Positions 47,290-57,909 of a DNA stretch of 64,000 nt are shown here, piece by piece. The stretch lies in assembly GCA_007570785.1 (NCBI GenBank), contig ML660201.1, positions 35,950,090-36,014,089 of the forward strand, read 5' to 3'. This DNA is from Antilocapra americana. Its lineage: Eukaryota; Chordata; Mammalia; Artiodactyla; Antilocapridae. The position numbers and the translations under genes are program-made. Below the pieces are notes generated by a model that saw only the letters and a list, made by a program, of their open reading frames with translations, was not told where the DNA came from and did not search any database. Within the stretch, counting starts at the first letter, position 1. Every line of letters starts with the position of its first letter.

Positions 47290-47415
47290 CTTTTGATGTT
47301 CTGTTGTTAAATCGTGTCCAACTCTTTTGTGACCCCCATGGACTTGCCAGGTTCCTCTGTCCATGAGACTTCCCAGGCAAGAATATTGGAGTGGGTTGCC
47401 ACTTCTTTCTCCATG
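47290..47415 (-). mobile_element. Bov-A/Bov-tA fragment
   Basis: Antisense Bov-A half only: GTTGTTAAATCGTGTCCAAC, GTGACCCCCATGGACTTGCC, GCAAGAATATTGGAGTGGGTTGCC. It stops at TTTCTCCATGG, where the tRNA-derived head should begin. Confidence 0.9.
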
Positions 47416-48018
47416 GTGTTTGCTTTAGATCTGTTTTAACATTAAAGAAATGAAATATTACAGGTAAAGCTAAAAGTTTATTCATGTTGACCTATGTGTC
47501 TTATTTACTCATTTCAGCAGCTGTCTGGTCCCCCAAGGTTTGAATATAACACATGAATTTACCAGTTGCATGGTGAAAGTCACTGAGGTTGTAGCCAGTT
47601 TTCTGCATCACAAACTGTGCTGTGGTGTCACATGTTACCCAAGCTACTTGTATCAAGGGTTTTTCTCAGCTACAAATGGAATTACTTGATCAAAAAGCAG
47701 AGAAATTTTCAAACTTTAGTGAAGAGCTTCCCCAAATGGTGGAATCCATTTGCTCCCATCCAATGCCTCTTCTGAAAGGGGAAGAAAACCCAAGTTACAT
47801 TTGGCAACTCAATTATTTCACTGTTTAACTCTTCGTCATTCCAAAGATGGATGGTTCTGACTCAAGGAAAAGTTCTTTCTTTCCAAACAAAGCTGTTTTA
47901 CCAAGCTGGACATTCTGTTTCTGCCACGACGTTTGGATTCTTCTGGGAACACACAGTCTAGACACGCAGAAGGCTAACACACACACCCTGGCCCAGCTCA
48001 CTGAGAAGCCCACTCCGG
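47416..48018. other. Non-coding stretch
   Basis: Nothing recognised. Confidence 0.4.
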
Positions 48019-48148
48019 GGGCTTCCCTGGAGAAGGGAATGCTACCCAGTCCATTATTCTTGCCTCGGAAATCCCATGGACAAGGAGCCTGGTGGGCTAC
48101 CATCCAAGAGGTCGTAAAGAGTCAGACAAGATCGAAAGACTAAATTAC
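48019..48148 (+). mobile_element. Bov-tA SINE with internal deletion of the tRNA body
   Basis: Starts with the normal head GGGGGCTTCCCTGG and jumps directly to AGAAGGGAATGCTACCC, dropping about 65 bases of tRNA-derived sequence including the B box. The rest (ATTATTCTTGCCTCGGAAATCC, AAGGAGCCTGGTGGGCTACC, GTCGTAAAGAGTCAGACAAG) is ordinary. Confidence 0.9.
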
Positions 48149-48224
48149 CACCACCACACGTATACAATGATACACCTCATGGATGATCGTGCCATATGCC
48201 AAGTGAGCACTAAGGAAGGGCCAG

Positions 48225-48420
48225 ACAAGCCAAGCATTGATACAATCACCAAACCAGCCTTAAAACTACGTGTGATGCCATTTTATAGATGGAGAAATCA
48301 GGGCTCACAATGAATAAGTAATTTGTGCACAATCATAAGGCCAGCAAGTCACAGAGCCAAACACTACAAAAGCAATCCATCCTAACTCCCGAATCAACAA
48401 TACTGTGTTTCCAACACCCA
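48225..48420 (-). mobile_element. MIR SINE
   Basis: Antisense MIR: GATGCCATTTTATAGATGGAGAAATCAGGGCTCAC, ATAAGTAATTTGTGCACAATC, CAGCAAGTCACAGAGCCAAAC, then a decayed end near the CTCCCGAATCAACAATACTGTG block. Good order of motifs. Confidence 0.75.
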
Positions 48421-49554
48421 TTGCACTACACAGTCTGCGTAGTACACATACATGTTACTGCCACAGGAAATGTATTTATTTGGCCCAATCCACCCCAGAG
48501 AAAGACCTTTTGACCAGTGTTTCTCTTACTGAGATGCCAACAGTAAACGAAGTATATGGAGAAAGCTCTGTGATCCAAGAATTCGCTGTCTGCTTATCAG
48601 TTACACAGAGTGAGGTGGTATTTTCAGCTGCCGAGAGCTTTGAGCTGGGCATCAGAAATGCTGGGCGAAAACACTCAGGTATAAAATACAGATCCCTGAA
48701 ATCTGAATGCTTGTGGCCTTTAAAGTTAAACAGCTGTGCTCAGGCACAGAAAGAAAAGCGAGAAGGAGAGAGTCATTTATCTCCTTCAAAATGGACCACA
48801 AGCTGGCGGTGCTGCTTGGGAGCGGCGATTCTAAAAGGCCTTGGTGATTCCCAGAGCCGGCTGCCCTGATGACCACGACTCTTACCCCAGAATCGATCGA
48901 TTAGCGGGACACAAGATGAATTCTAAAATGTAAGATGAAAGAGGAAACAGGTCTCTCTCCGTTTCCCCCGTGCAAACCTGTCACTTTTAAGGTAACTTAG
49001 CTGGAACCCAACAAATCCGAACATGACAGCTCAGTCCTGGCAAGAGAGACAGAGCTAACATTTTTTAAACACGTCAAACTTTCTTCATTTCATGGAAGTC
49101 ACTACAGATTCTGTCAAATGATCTGTCTCGTCATCCAACTGGGCCCAGAGGATGGTATTTTCCCTACTAGAATCAAGTACCCAGTGGAGAGCCAGAACTT
49201 TTATGCTTTTTAACAACAAAAGAAAGCAGGAAAAACTGGAGCCCTGAAGGGACCCAACCTTCAAGATGCTCTACTTAATGACCCTCCATTCGGGAAGCCA
49301 GGAAACTGAAGTACAGAGAGACTGACAATCTAAACAAACTATTCCCTTCTTTTCCGAAAACCTCTGTTTTGAACTTCATCTGTAACTCTATCTCACTGCT
49401 GATTTCTAAACAGCAATGTTTTAAAACAAATTTCATAGTCATACTCATTATGTAATTTACTCATCTTTTTGTAAAGACTTGACTGATTTCAGAGTGTGAG
49501 GCACACACAACCTGGTTTGTTGTTAGTTTTCACAATACTATTTTAACTAACATT
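48421..49554. other. Non-coding stretch
   Basis: 1.1 kb. A 154-codon plus-strand frame (48405-48869) starts inside the MIR, shows no domain and is judged chance. The part 48780-48910 is relatively GC-rich with several CpGs. Confidence 0.4.
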
Positions 49555-49660
49555 TCAAAAGAACTTTACAGTTTGTACAGCACTGTCACAGAACTGGGAA
49601 GTAAGAATCATTTTTCCCGCTTAACAATGGAAAACTCATAGTCAGTGAAGTATACTGTGT
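49555..49660 (-). mobile_element. Possible MIR fragment
   Basis: CAGAACTGGGAAGTAAGAATCATTTTTCCCGCTTAACAATGG loosely follows the antisense MIR 'ctgtgaggtaggta...ccccattttacagatgag'. Weak. Confidence 0.35.
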
Positions 49661-49966
49661 ATTAAAACTATTAACATGTATTTCCAGCAAAAGGCAAGAA
49701 AACAATAGTATTTATATAATAGCATACATAGACACTTTTCCCCCTAAAATGATGTAAAGGACAATGCCAAGAATTTTTATTTCACATGTACAATTGCCTG
49801 GATGATCTTAAGTTATAACTTTTTTAAAATTAACTAAGATAATATACAACATGTAGTCTACTCCCACATTTACAGTTACTGGTATTTAATTTTTAGAACT
49901 ACATTTTTAAGTGTTTTAAACTGTAAAAGTTGTAATATGGACACACCTGGATAAAACTATTTCAGC

Positions 49967-50103
49967 TGATTCTTTACCAGTTGAGCCCCAAGGGAAGCCC
50001 AAGAATACTGGAGTGGGTAGCCTATCCCTTCTCCAGCGGACCTTTCCAACCCAGGAATTGAACCAGGCAGGCAGATTCCTTACCAACTGAGCTATCAGGA
50101 AGA
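49967..50103 (-). mobile_element. Two joined Bov-tA fragments
   Basis: 49967-50000 is the antisense extreme tRNA head (GATTCTTTACCAGTTGAGCC...GGGAAGCCC). It runs straight into AAGAATACTGGAGTGGGTAG of a second antisense copy, which ends with its own head (CCTTACCAACTGAGCTATCAGG, to 50103). Two heads in the same orientation, the second lacking its Bov-A 3' half, show a recombined or SINE-in-SINE structure. Confidence 0.88.
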
Positions 50104-50184
50104 CTGAAACTAATTTACATATCAAGAAAAATAAAGGTACAGACGTTCACCAAACCAAACTTGAGTTCACAACGGATCTATTAA

Positions 50185-50500
50185 TCGTAGTCATAAACTG
50201 GAAACAGTCCAGATGCCCATCAACAAGAAGCACAGAGAGGTCAACTGTGGTAGAAACATGCAATAAAACAGGACACAGGAAAAGATACAACAGACTACAT
50301 AAGTATAAGTAACATAGACGAATCTCATAGACACAAAGAGAGAAAATCCAGGAACATGAAGTACATATGGTATGATTCCATTTCTAGGAAGATCAAGAAC
50401 AGGCAACACTCATCAATGGCCACAAAAATGAGATGAGTGCTTCCCTCAGGGAGAGGGGAGTTTACAGGTAATGAAGAGGTGCAAGGGAATCCTCATGAGG
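50185..50500 (+). mobile_element. L1M 3' fragment
   Basis: Sense: AACTGGAAACAGTCCAGATGCCCATCAAC, GTACATATGGTATGATTCCATTTCTAGG and ATGAGTGCTTCCCTCAGGGAG follow the L1 3' region. The 'ccatcaataggggaatgg' part is altered. Confidence 0.75.
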
Positions 50501-50611
50501 GACCAGGAACAGTCTTTGCATCCACCCACGTGGTTGTGACCTGCATCGCAGCACATGTATCACTGCTGAACAACGGAAGTGAGTTCACTTTATATAAAGC
50601 ATGTTCTGTTT

Positions 50612-51205
50612 GTTGTTTAGTTGCTCGGTCACGTCTGACTCTTTGTGAGCCCATGGACTGCAGCACACCAGGCTTCCCTATCCTTCACCATCTTCCAGAG
50701 TTTGCTCAAACTCAAGTCCATTGAGTCAGTGGTAGCATCCAACCATCTTGTCCTCTGTCATCCCCTTCTCCTCCTGCCTTCACTCTTTCCCAGCATCAGG
50801 GTCTTTTCCAATGAGTCAGTTCTTTGAATCAGGCGGTCAAAGTATTGGAGTTTCAGCTTCAGTATCAGTCCTTCCAATGAATATTCAAGGTTGATTTCCT
50901 TTAAGATGAACTAGTTGGATCTCCCTGCAGTCCAAGGGACTCTCAAGAGTCTTCTCCAACACCATAGTTCAAAAGTATCAATTCTTTGGTGCTCAGCTTT
51001 CTTTATGGTCCAACTCTCACCTGCATACATGACTATTGGAAAAACCCTAGCTTTGACTAGACAGACCTTTGTTGGCAAAGCAATGTCTCTGCTTTTGTAT
51101 GTGCTGTCTACGTTGGTCCCAGCTTTTCTTCCAAGGAGCAAGCATCTTTTAATTTCATGGCTGCAGTCACCATCCACACTGAATTTGGAGCCCAGGAGTT
51201 ACTGG
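50612..51205 (-). mobile_element. BovB 3' fragment, about 600 bp
   Basis: Longest BovB piece here, antisense. From GTTTAGTTGCTCGGTCACGTC (3' end) through the RT C-terminal coding part; the minus strand at 51177-50911 reads TIKKAEHQRIDTFELWCWRR with flanking RT sequence, to the internal block CTTTTAATTTCATGGCTGCAG. The frame is broken toward the 3' side. No full reverse-transcriptase domain is present. Confidence 0.95.
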
Positions 51206-52589
51206 AGCCCAATAACAGGTACATCAGAACAAAAATAAAACCCACAGCAGAAAAAGCCATAGTGACTACCAAACTCCATCCTCCTCAGGGTAAGCAAAAC
51301 AGGGAAGCCACAGAGAGAACAGGCTTAATTTACCAAAAATGTTCCTAGAGGTAACCAACCTCAAAGCCAGTGATTCTACAATCCTGCTAAAATCTAAAAA
51401 AATTCTTAGCAAGTCATCAAATAAGACCTTGTTATAAATGTGCCTGCTGAATTAAATATGAGGCTATTTCAGGTACAAAGACCAGTGCCCAAAGGAATTC
51501 CAAATAACATGAGATCTAGAAAGCCTGGCCCTAGAAACTTTGAAAACTGTAAGAAATAGCATTTGACCTTGACCCTGAATCGTTTGCCTTACTTGTGCTT
51601 ATTCAAACAATTAAAAAAGCCCCATATCTTTACTAACAACTTTGTTACAAATTAGTCTCTGGGTAATTCTACATGCCAAACATGTTCACTTTGCCCAACA
51701 AAATCTTCAGAATCAAACTCACACAGGAAAAATGTAACAGGGAGAAGTGAGAGAGGCCAGCAAGTGGGGAGAGGAACAAGGAGAGGGAGAGGAAGGCAAG
51801 AGGGGGCACTAAAATCCAAGGTCCTGGGTGGGGGAGCCCAGCCAACCAAGAAGATAGCAGGGAGGCCGGAGTGCAGGGGCTGGGGGCAGGGGAGTGACCA
51901 GAAAGCAGCAAAATCAGCAAGCCCATCAGGGGTAAGGCCACAGAAGCCTTTTCTTCTAAAACTTAGCGATTATGGAATCAATTCTGAGAAAGGAAAGGAA
52001 TCCCAGGAGGACTGTGGGCAAAGAAGTGCCATAAAAGATACCTGACAATCTCTGATCTTGGGGCTCTTCCATCATCAGGTAAGACAGAACATGACTCACT
52101 GCACAGAGTTTGGGTAAGGATAGGAGATAACTAACAATTTGCATGTCCAGTCCAGAGCCTGGCACAAACCTGGGTCTCAAGACATGTACCCTCTCTTCTC
52201 CTTGGTGAAGGGACTATTTGGGGGTAGGGCAGAAGGAGGAAGCTGAAGCAGAACAGGAGATCTTAAAAACAGGGTGTATTAGCCAACCCTACTTGCTAAA
52301 CCACATCCACAGGACAGTCACAGAAGAAGGCAACCACTCCTCCGTCTCATGCTCGAGGCTGCTGGGAGAAAGGTGCTCAGTCCAGAAAGGCCGCAAGGAC
52401 TCAGACTCTCAGCGGGGCAGAGACCACTGGGCTCAGACTTCTTAACCCACCTCTAGGCCCCAGGCTTAGGCAGGAACTCATCAATGAGCCCCACACAGCC
52501 CTGGGCTGTCTCTCCTCTTCAAAGGGTCAGAAGCCTGTGTTTGTCTTATGACAAGTTAACTGTTTGTTTGTTTATTTTTGTTTAAGATG
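51206..52589. other. Non-coding stretch with purine-rich patch
   Basis: No repeat recognised. From about 51738 to 51808 the plus strand is nearly all A and G with a handful of pyrimidines. Overlapping frames of 65-93 codons there reflect the low complexity. Confidence 0.4.
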
Positions 52590-52808
52590 GGCTCCCCAGG
52601 TGGTGCAGTGGTAAAGAATCCACGTGCCAATGCAGGAGATGGGAGAGAGGAGAGTTAGATCCCTGGGTTGAGAAGATCCCCTGGAGTAGGAAATGGCAAC
52701 CTGCTCCCATATTCTTGCCTAGAAAATTCCATGGACACAGGTGACTGGTGGTCTACAGTCCACGGACTCTTTGTGTGTGCAAAGAGTCACACACAACTGA
52801 ACAGACAC
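52590..52808 (+). mobile_element. Bov-tA SINE
   Basis: Sense: GGGCTCCCCAGGTGGTGCAG head, TTAGATCCCTGGGTTGAGAAG, GGAAATGGCAACCTGCTCCC, GGTGACTGGTGGTCTACAG. Near the 3' end, GACTCTTTG and CAAAGAGTC (about 52767-52790) form a perfect 9-bp inverted repeat around TGTGTG, caused by a local rearrangement of the 'gcaaagagtc' motif. Confidence 0.93.
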
Positions 52809-53029
52809 ACACATGCAGTAAGAGAAGGGCTATTCTCCCTATCTCTATGAGTTCTATCAGCAGCCTGATCTAGGACAAACGCTCTAGGGAGATCTCTGAG
52901 GAAGGGAAGGGGGGAGGGAGCACAGCGAGATGGGGAAGAGGTGCAGGGTAAGGGCTTGAATTGTCAGGGAGGTGGACTCACCCAAGGCCCACTTCTGTCA
53001 CTCCTCAAAATGACCCGATTCCCTAGTTT

Positions 53030-53130
53030 TAGCAGGAAGATCAGAGTCATGAAAAGATCAAATGAGTAATGGATGAAAAGAGCTATCGTGCATGTTCATA
53101 AAAAGCAGTAAAGAATGAAAGTTATTATTA
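53030..53130 (+). mobile_element. Possible MIR 3' half
   Basis: AAAAGATCAAATGAGTAATG and the terminal GTTATTATTATTATAAAAC resemble the MIR tail ('ggattaaatgagttaatac...ttattattattat'). Weak in the middle. Confidence 0.4.
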
Positions 53131-54659
53131 TTATAAAACAAAAGGGAGGGAAAGAAGAGATGAGGATAGGGCCAAGTTCTGCAAAGGTCACCCACTCCTG
53201 AGCCTGCTCCATACACACATCCCCTCACAGTGAACCAGCTACCCAGCTGGGACCTGCCTCCCCTGGCTTTCCTGCCATCAGTTACCCATTTCACCATTCT
53301 CACTTCAGGCAACCAAGTCAGCTCAACGGGGGCAGCTGGTATGTCTCCACGTGCAACCACTCCTTGGCCATGGAGGCAGGCTGCAGGTAGCAGTGGGGAG
53401 AAGTCATGCCAGGCCCCCAGTGGGGGCGCCACCAAGCCTGCTGCTGCTGAATCACAATGACAAGAACACCCTGATAGGTTCCAGAAGGAACTTCTGGGGC
53501 CAGGAGGCCATCTGATAGGGTTGCTGTCCCAACCCTGGGCAATCACAAAGCACAATGCCTGGCTGGGAGGCTGATGTTCCACCCAGCCAACAAGCCATAA
53601 ATCTCACATCCAAGTCTCCACAAACACACGTCTCCAGTAGGATAAAACAGCACCCAGTTGCAAAGAAGGGAAAACCCTGTGAAGTATAATTTTTACAGGA
53701 AGGAGCAATGCTCACTTTTCTGTGCTAGCTTCCAGCCAGGAGTTCTATCATGGGGATGTGCTTGCCCTTCTCCCTTCTGGTCCTCAGCCTGTCTCAGTCT
53801 CACCGGTCTGGACAGGATGGGTCAAATGCCTTCCAATCCCTAAACCAACCACCTTCTGCCCCTCTATGACATGAGAGTTAAGGAAAGCAATCAGGATCAA
53901 GTGAAAATAAGAGTGTGTATGACCAAGGGCAAAATGAAGAGTGCATCTTCACATGTATCAGGAGTGGGGAAAGGGAAGTACAGGTGTTAATAGGCAGGGC
54001 CAAGTAATAAAATAATAGCCGGTGGCAGCAACAGGAGGCAGTGTTCCTAAAGAGTGGACAGAGCAAATTCAGCCTGTTCCTGGATGCAGTGGGAGTGGCG
54101 CTGCATGAATTACCCATAGCACATGGAAGCAGGGACAGATGAACTCCCTGGTTCATTTATAAAGCGGCCCCATCAGAGGTCACCATATTCTTATGCTGGC
54201 CATATAAGATTGAAGATGATACCTATGAACAAACCAGAGTCCCTCTGTCTGGCAAAGGGAGCCTGGATCAGCACTGACTGAACTCCACGGACTTTAACCC
54301 CAGTATGATACCCCAAGCCTTCTGTTGCTGGCCTGGCGGCATGGCCATCAGAGGAGATATACTTTATCCCTGGGGTAATGGGCTCAGCTCAGAGATCTGG
54401 CCCCAGTGGCACAAAGCACAGACAGAGCAAAGCAGGAGAACTTATTCAATAAGAAGGCCAACACGCTCTGCCTCGCTCATGGAGTAGAAGCAGCTTGTTG
54501 CCACCTGCCTTCCGGCATGGGGGTGGGGGGTGCCCTAGTCCAACACAGGATGATTTCATGATGATCGGGTAAGGGGCCATCTGGAACAGGAAGAAGCCTT
54601 GCCCCGTTTACTTCACTGCAGAGAGTAACGGGGCAGTGCACAGTCAGTACCCAGCTGAT
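53131..54659. other. GC-richer non-coding stretch
   Basis: No repeat recognised in 1.5 kb. Holds the longest non-L1 frame of the window (174 codons, minus, 53058-53582), which begins MEHQPPSQALCF. It has no domain I know and its end reads through a TTA repeat as Asn residues. It could also be an eroded LTR or DNA transposon that I cannot name. Confidence 0.4.
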
Positions 54660-54830
54660 GCTAGGCAGAGGTGGTCTGAGTTTGCATCTTGGCTTCACCA
54701 CTCACCAGGTATGTGCTTCGGACTGAGACCTCCAGCACTCAGTTTTCTCAGCTAGAAAGGGAGACAAAGAAGAGCACTCTCTTCAAGTGACTTTTAGAGA
54801 AGATAAGACCCATGTAGCTGTCTAACTGGC
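54660..54830 (+). mobile_element. MIR SINE
   Basis: GAGTTTGCATCTTGGCTTCACCACTCACCAGG followed by CCTCCAGCACTCAGTTTTCTCAGCTAGAAAGGG and a decayed tail follows sense MIR order. Confidence 0.65.
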
Positions 54831-55864
54831 AGCTGCTTTATATTACTGTCACCATCACTGTTGTGGCAGTGGCTGATGTAACAGGGTTGAGAAGGGACAC
54901 TGAATGACAGCACTCTACGTTGCACTGTTTCTGACCCCACCGATTCACTGGTCATACACATGATGCAGTTCCCCAGTTTGCTTCTGGACAAAAAGAATCA
55001 TCATCCCCAGTGATCAGCAAAAATTATCCGTGGTCTCTGGATACCTGGACACACCTATGAACCCATGTATTGGAGGGGACAGAGCTGAGGTGGCAGAAGG
55101 GGTGGAAGAGGGAGTGACAGTTTGACACTGGAAAGCTGACACAAACGGCCCTTCCAAGACACTGAAACCTCACAAGACACCTTCTGCAGAACCACTGAAA
55201 TAGCATGGAGCGGAACATCGGGGAGTAATCTAGGAAGAACAGGAAACCGACCCTGCATGTTACAAGGAGCTGGAACCTGGAGTCACCTTCAGAGTATATT
55301 TCGAATCTCTCGTTTCCTCTCAATTTGCAGAGCACAGATGTTGAAGAGAAAACCTTAAAACATTTGGGTTATTGAACACTCCAGGTGATTGCTGAACCAG
55401 ATTTTAAGAGAGCAATGACAGCCAGAAAATTACAACTACAAGGTGAAAAATCAAGAGCTGAAACAAACTCAGTTCACCACACAAAGTTGAACTTGGTAGT
55501 TTTTTAGAGCAAAATCAAGTGACAAGCAAATGACTCTGGTTCCCTAATACCCCTGGGATTTGTCTTAATTCCCCCAGAATCCCTGAGATGCTCAGTGTAA
55601 CTGATCTGCTTACAATTAAGCAGCATTAGAAGACTGAGGGTCTCCACACCTAGCAGTCAGGTTTAAGGGGGAGCATGATCCACTGACCGATCGATAGACA
55701 AAGATGGACATCTTTAGAGATCAGTATCACAAGGCCAAGTCCCTACAGTGATGTGAGATACTGGAACACTTTTGTCTTCTGAGCTACTAAAGTCTTGGGT
55801 GAATAAATGAAGGAGTAATATGAAAGAATAGGCCGTAATTATGTGGCACGAAGAATTCTACCAC
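54831..55864. other. Non-coding stretch
   Basis: No repeat recognised. A 103-codon minus-strand frame (55024-55335) is unrecognised. Confidence 0.4.
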
Positions 55865-56100
55865 TCTAGCTAACATTCACTGATCCTTATCAATGACAGG
55901 TGCCACAGGGAGGGCTGTTTGGTTTTGTTCTCATAAAAATTCCACGCGGTAACTGATTTTTTTCTCCCCGCTTTACAACAGAGAGGAATGAGGGATGCAA
56001 AGGAGCTAACTGATTTGTCTAAAGTTCCAACTTAGGAGAGAGCACGACCTAGGGTTGGGACCTGGAGCTACCTCAAACTTACTGCTGTTTTTCTTAACCA
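55865..56100 (-). mobile_element. MIR SINE
   Basis: Antisense MIR, nearly complete: TCTCATAAAAATTCCACGCGG, CCCCGCTTTACAACAGAGAGG, GCTAACTGATTTGTCTAAAGTTC and a GGGTTGGGACCTGGAGC block toward its 5' end. Confidence 0.65.
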
Positions 56101-56639
56101 GCATGCACATAACCTTGGACAACCTCTTTAGAGTTGGTATAGATGAATGAGTTCTGCTAAATATGTAAGGCACCTCTGAGGTTCATTCCAGGTAACATTC
56201 TTACAGCTGAACTCTCTTCTAGTCAAAGTGGAAAACAGTTGAATTGAAGGTTCACTATACATACAAACCTAACCTTTCTTTTAAATGTTTAAATGACATG
56301 TTCAGAATTTAATGATGACTGCCCCATCCCAGGGCAGGGGGACTCATCCAAAGGCTTGAAAAGAACAAGCAGGAGCAGAGCCCTATCTTGGGACCCCAGC
56401 ATCGTGTTGCTCAAAGTAGCACAGGGCTTCTGGAGCCCCACAGTGGGAAGCTGGGATGCACTGCCTTACATATCAGAATGGCAGAGAAGACACAGGGCAC
56501 GTGGAGACATCCTTGACCCACTAGAAATCCCTGCCCTGGAGATACCTGTCACTCCAGAGGTGAGGCCTGATGAGCCTGCCACAGCCAGGAATTAAGTCTA
56601 CGCTATTAGGACCTGTGCCTAAACACACACTCTGCTTTG
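56101..56639. other. Non-coding stretch
   Basis: Nothing recognised; a 100-codon frame (56293-56595) has no known product. Confidence 0.4.
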
Positions 56640-56800
56640 GTCCCAAAGTCACAGCAATAAAATTCCTACTACATTTTTTCCTACTACATTTTTTCTTCCT
56701 ATTATTATGAAAATGTTCAAACATATAAAATTGGAAGAAGGTTTATAACGAACAGCTACATGCCGACCACCTCAAAGCTCTCCTTGACATCACCAAGACA
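56640..56800. mobile_element. Old L1-associated repeat fragment
   Basis: TATTATGAAAATGTTCAAACATATAAAATTGGAAG resembles a common mammalian L1-associated block, followed by TATAACGAACAGCTACATGCCGACCACC. Strand not assigned. Includes the 15-bp tandem repeat listed below. Confidence 0.5.
56666..56695. repeat. Perfect 15-bp tandem duplication
   Basis: CTACTACATTTTTTC at 56666-56680 is repeated exactly at 56681-56695. Probably replication slippage. Confidence 0.97.
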
Positions 56801-57069
56801 GATGCACAGGTGAGGCAGGAGAGGGGTGAAGAAGGGTAAAGCCACAGCACCAGGTCACTGCCAACTTATCATCAGATATGTCCATCCCGTGTCTGAACCT
56901 GAGTGCCAGCAACCTGGTGGGACTGGCTCCATTGCTCAGGGGTACTTCCTGGATCTCCACAGAGAATTTCAGGCAACCATATCATCTCATCACCTTCAAT
57001 GCAGAGAAAGCCCAGTGGGTCTTCTACTTTATACCCATAGATTTACTTTCACTGCTACAACTGAAGAGG

Positions 57070-57185
57070 AGTTTAGGGGTCACCCAGTGAAACCTAATCT
57101 TTTACACTTGACACAAATAACATTTCAAGAGGTTAAATGCCATATAGGATCACATATGGATCACATAATCAGGGGGAATTAAAAC
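57070..57185 (-). mobile_element. Possible MIR fragment
   Basis: TTTTACACTTGACACAAATAAC then CAAGAGGTTAAATGCCATAT and GGATCACATA loosely follow the antisense MIR core ('gagaggttaagtaacttgcccaaggtcacaca'). Confidence 0.35.
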
Positions 57186-57332
57186 TCTTTGATAAGATAC
57201 CTGGAGTATTTTCTAAAATACAAATTGGCCTGATGGCAGATAAAAACTAAGCCAACAGGAGGAAAATGCTTTGCAACAGGTTTTAATGAGCAAAATTCAA
57301 CTGTATTCTGCCACTCTTTCAAAAGTCTGGGA

Positions 57333-57480
57333 GGGAATTCCTTGGTGGTACACTGGGGAGGACTTGGCGCTTTCACTGCCATGGGCCCAGGTTTAATTCC
57401 TGGTCGGAGACCTACAATTCTGCAAGCAGTGCAGTGGCCAAAAGTCAATGAATGAATGAATAAACCAACAAACAAATAAG
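57333..57480 (+). mobile_element. CHR-type SINE with 9-bp target-site duplication
   Basis: Sense: GGAATTCCTTGGTGGTACAC, GCGCTTTCACTGCCATGGGC, GTTTAATTCCTGGTCGGAGAC, GCAGTGGCCAAAAGTC and an AATGAATGAATGAATAAACC tail. AGTCTGGGA at 57324-57332 and 57481-57489 is an exact duplication. Confidence 0.93.
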
Positions 57481-57695
57481 AGTCTGGGAAACACACCCAT
57501 TATTACCAGTGATCTTTTAACACTAATTAGGGTTCCTTAGCCAAAGTTCTTCTAAGCGACAATGTAAAAAAGTTTTCACAAAACTTATTACATGATAATA
57601 CAAAGTATAAAACCCCGTTCAGCCTCTGCTTATGTCTTATCTTAACTCTGCCCCAAGAAGATTCTTTCAATCTAATCTGATGACACACAATGGAT

Positions 57696-57909
57696 TTGGG
57701 CCTCCCAGGTGGCTCAGTGTTGGAGAATCCAACCTGCCAAGGCAGGAGATGTGAGAGATGTGGGTTCAATCCCTGGATAGGGAAGATCCCCTGCAGGAGG
57801 AAACTGTGACCCACTCCAGTATTAGTGCCTGGAAAACTCCATGGACAGAGGAACCTGGAAGGCTGTAGTCCATGGGGTCACAAAGAGTCAGACATGACTG
57901 TACATGCAG
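57696..57909 (+). mobile_element. Bov-tA SINE with 9-bp target-site duplication
   Basis: Sense: GGGCCTCCCAGGTGGCTCAG, GTGGGTTCAATCCCTGGATAGGG, CCCACTCCAGTATTAGTGCC, GGGGTCACAAAGAGTCAGAC. ACAATGGAT occurs at 57687-57695 and 57910-57918. Confidence 0.95.

Noticed and set aside
48405..48869. 154-codon plus-strand open frame
   Set aside because: Begins inside a MIR, has no recognisable domain, Kozak context or splice signals; length is within chance for a GC-richer patch.
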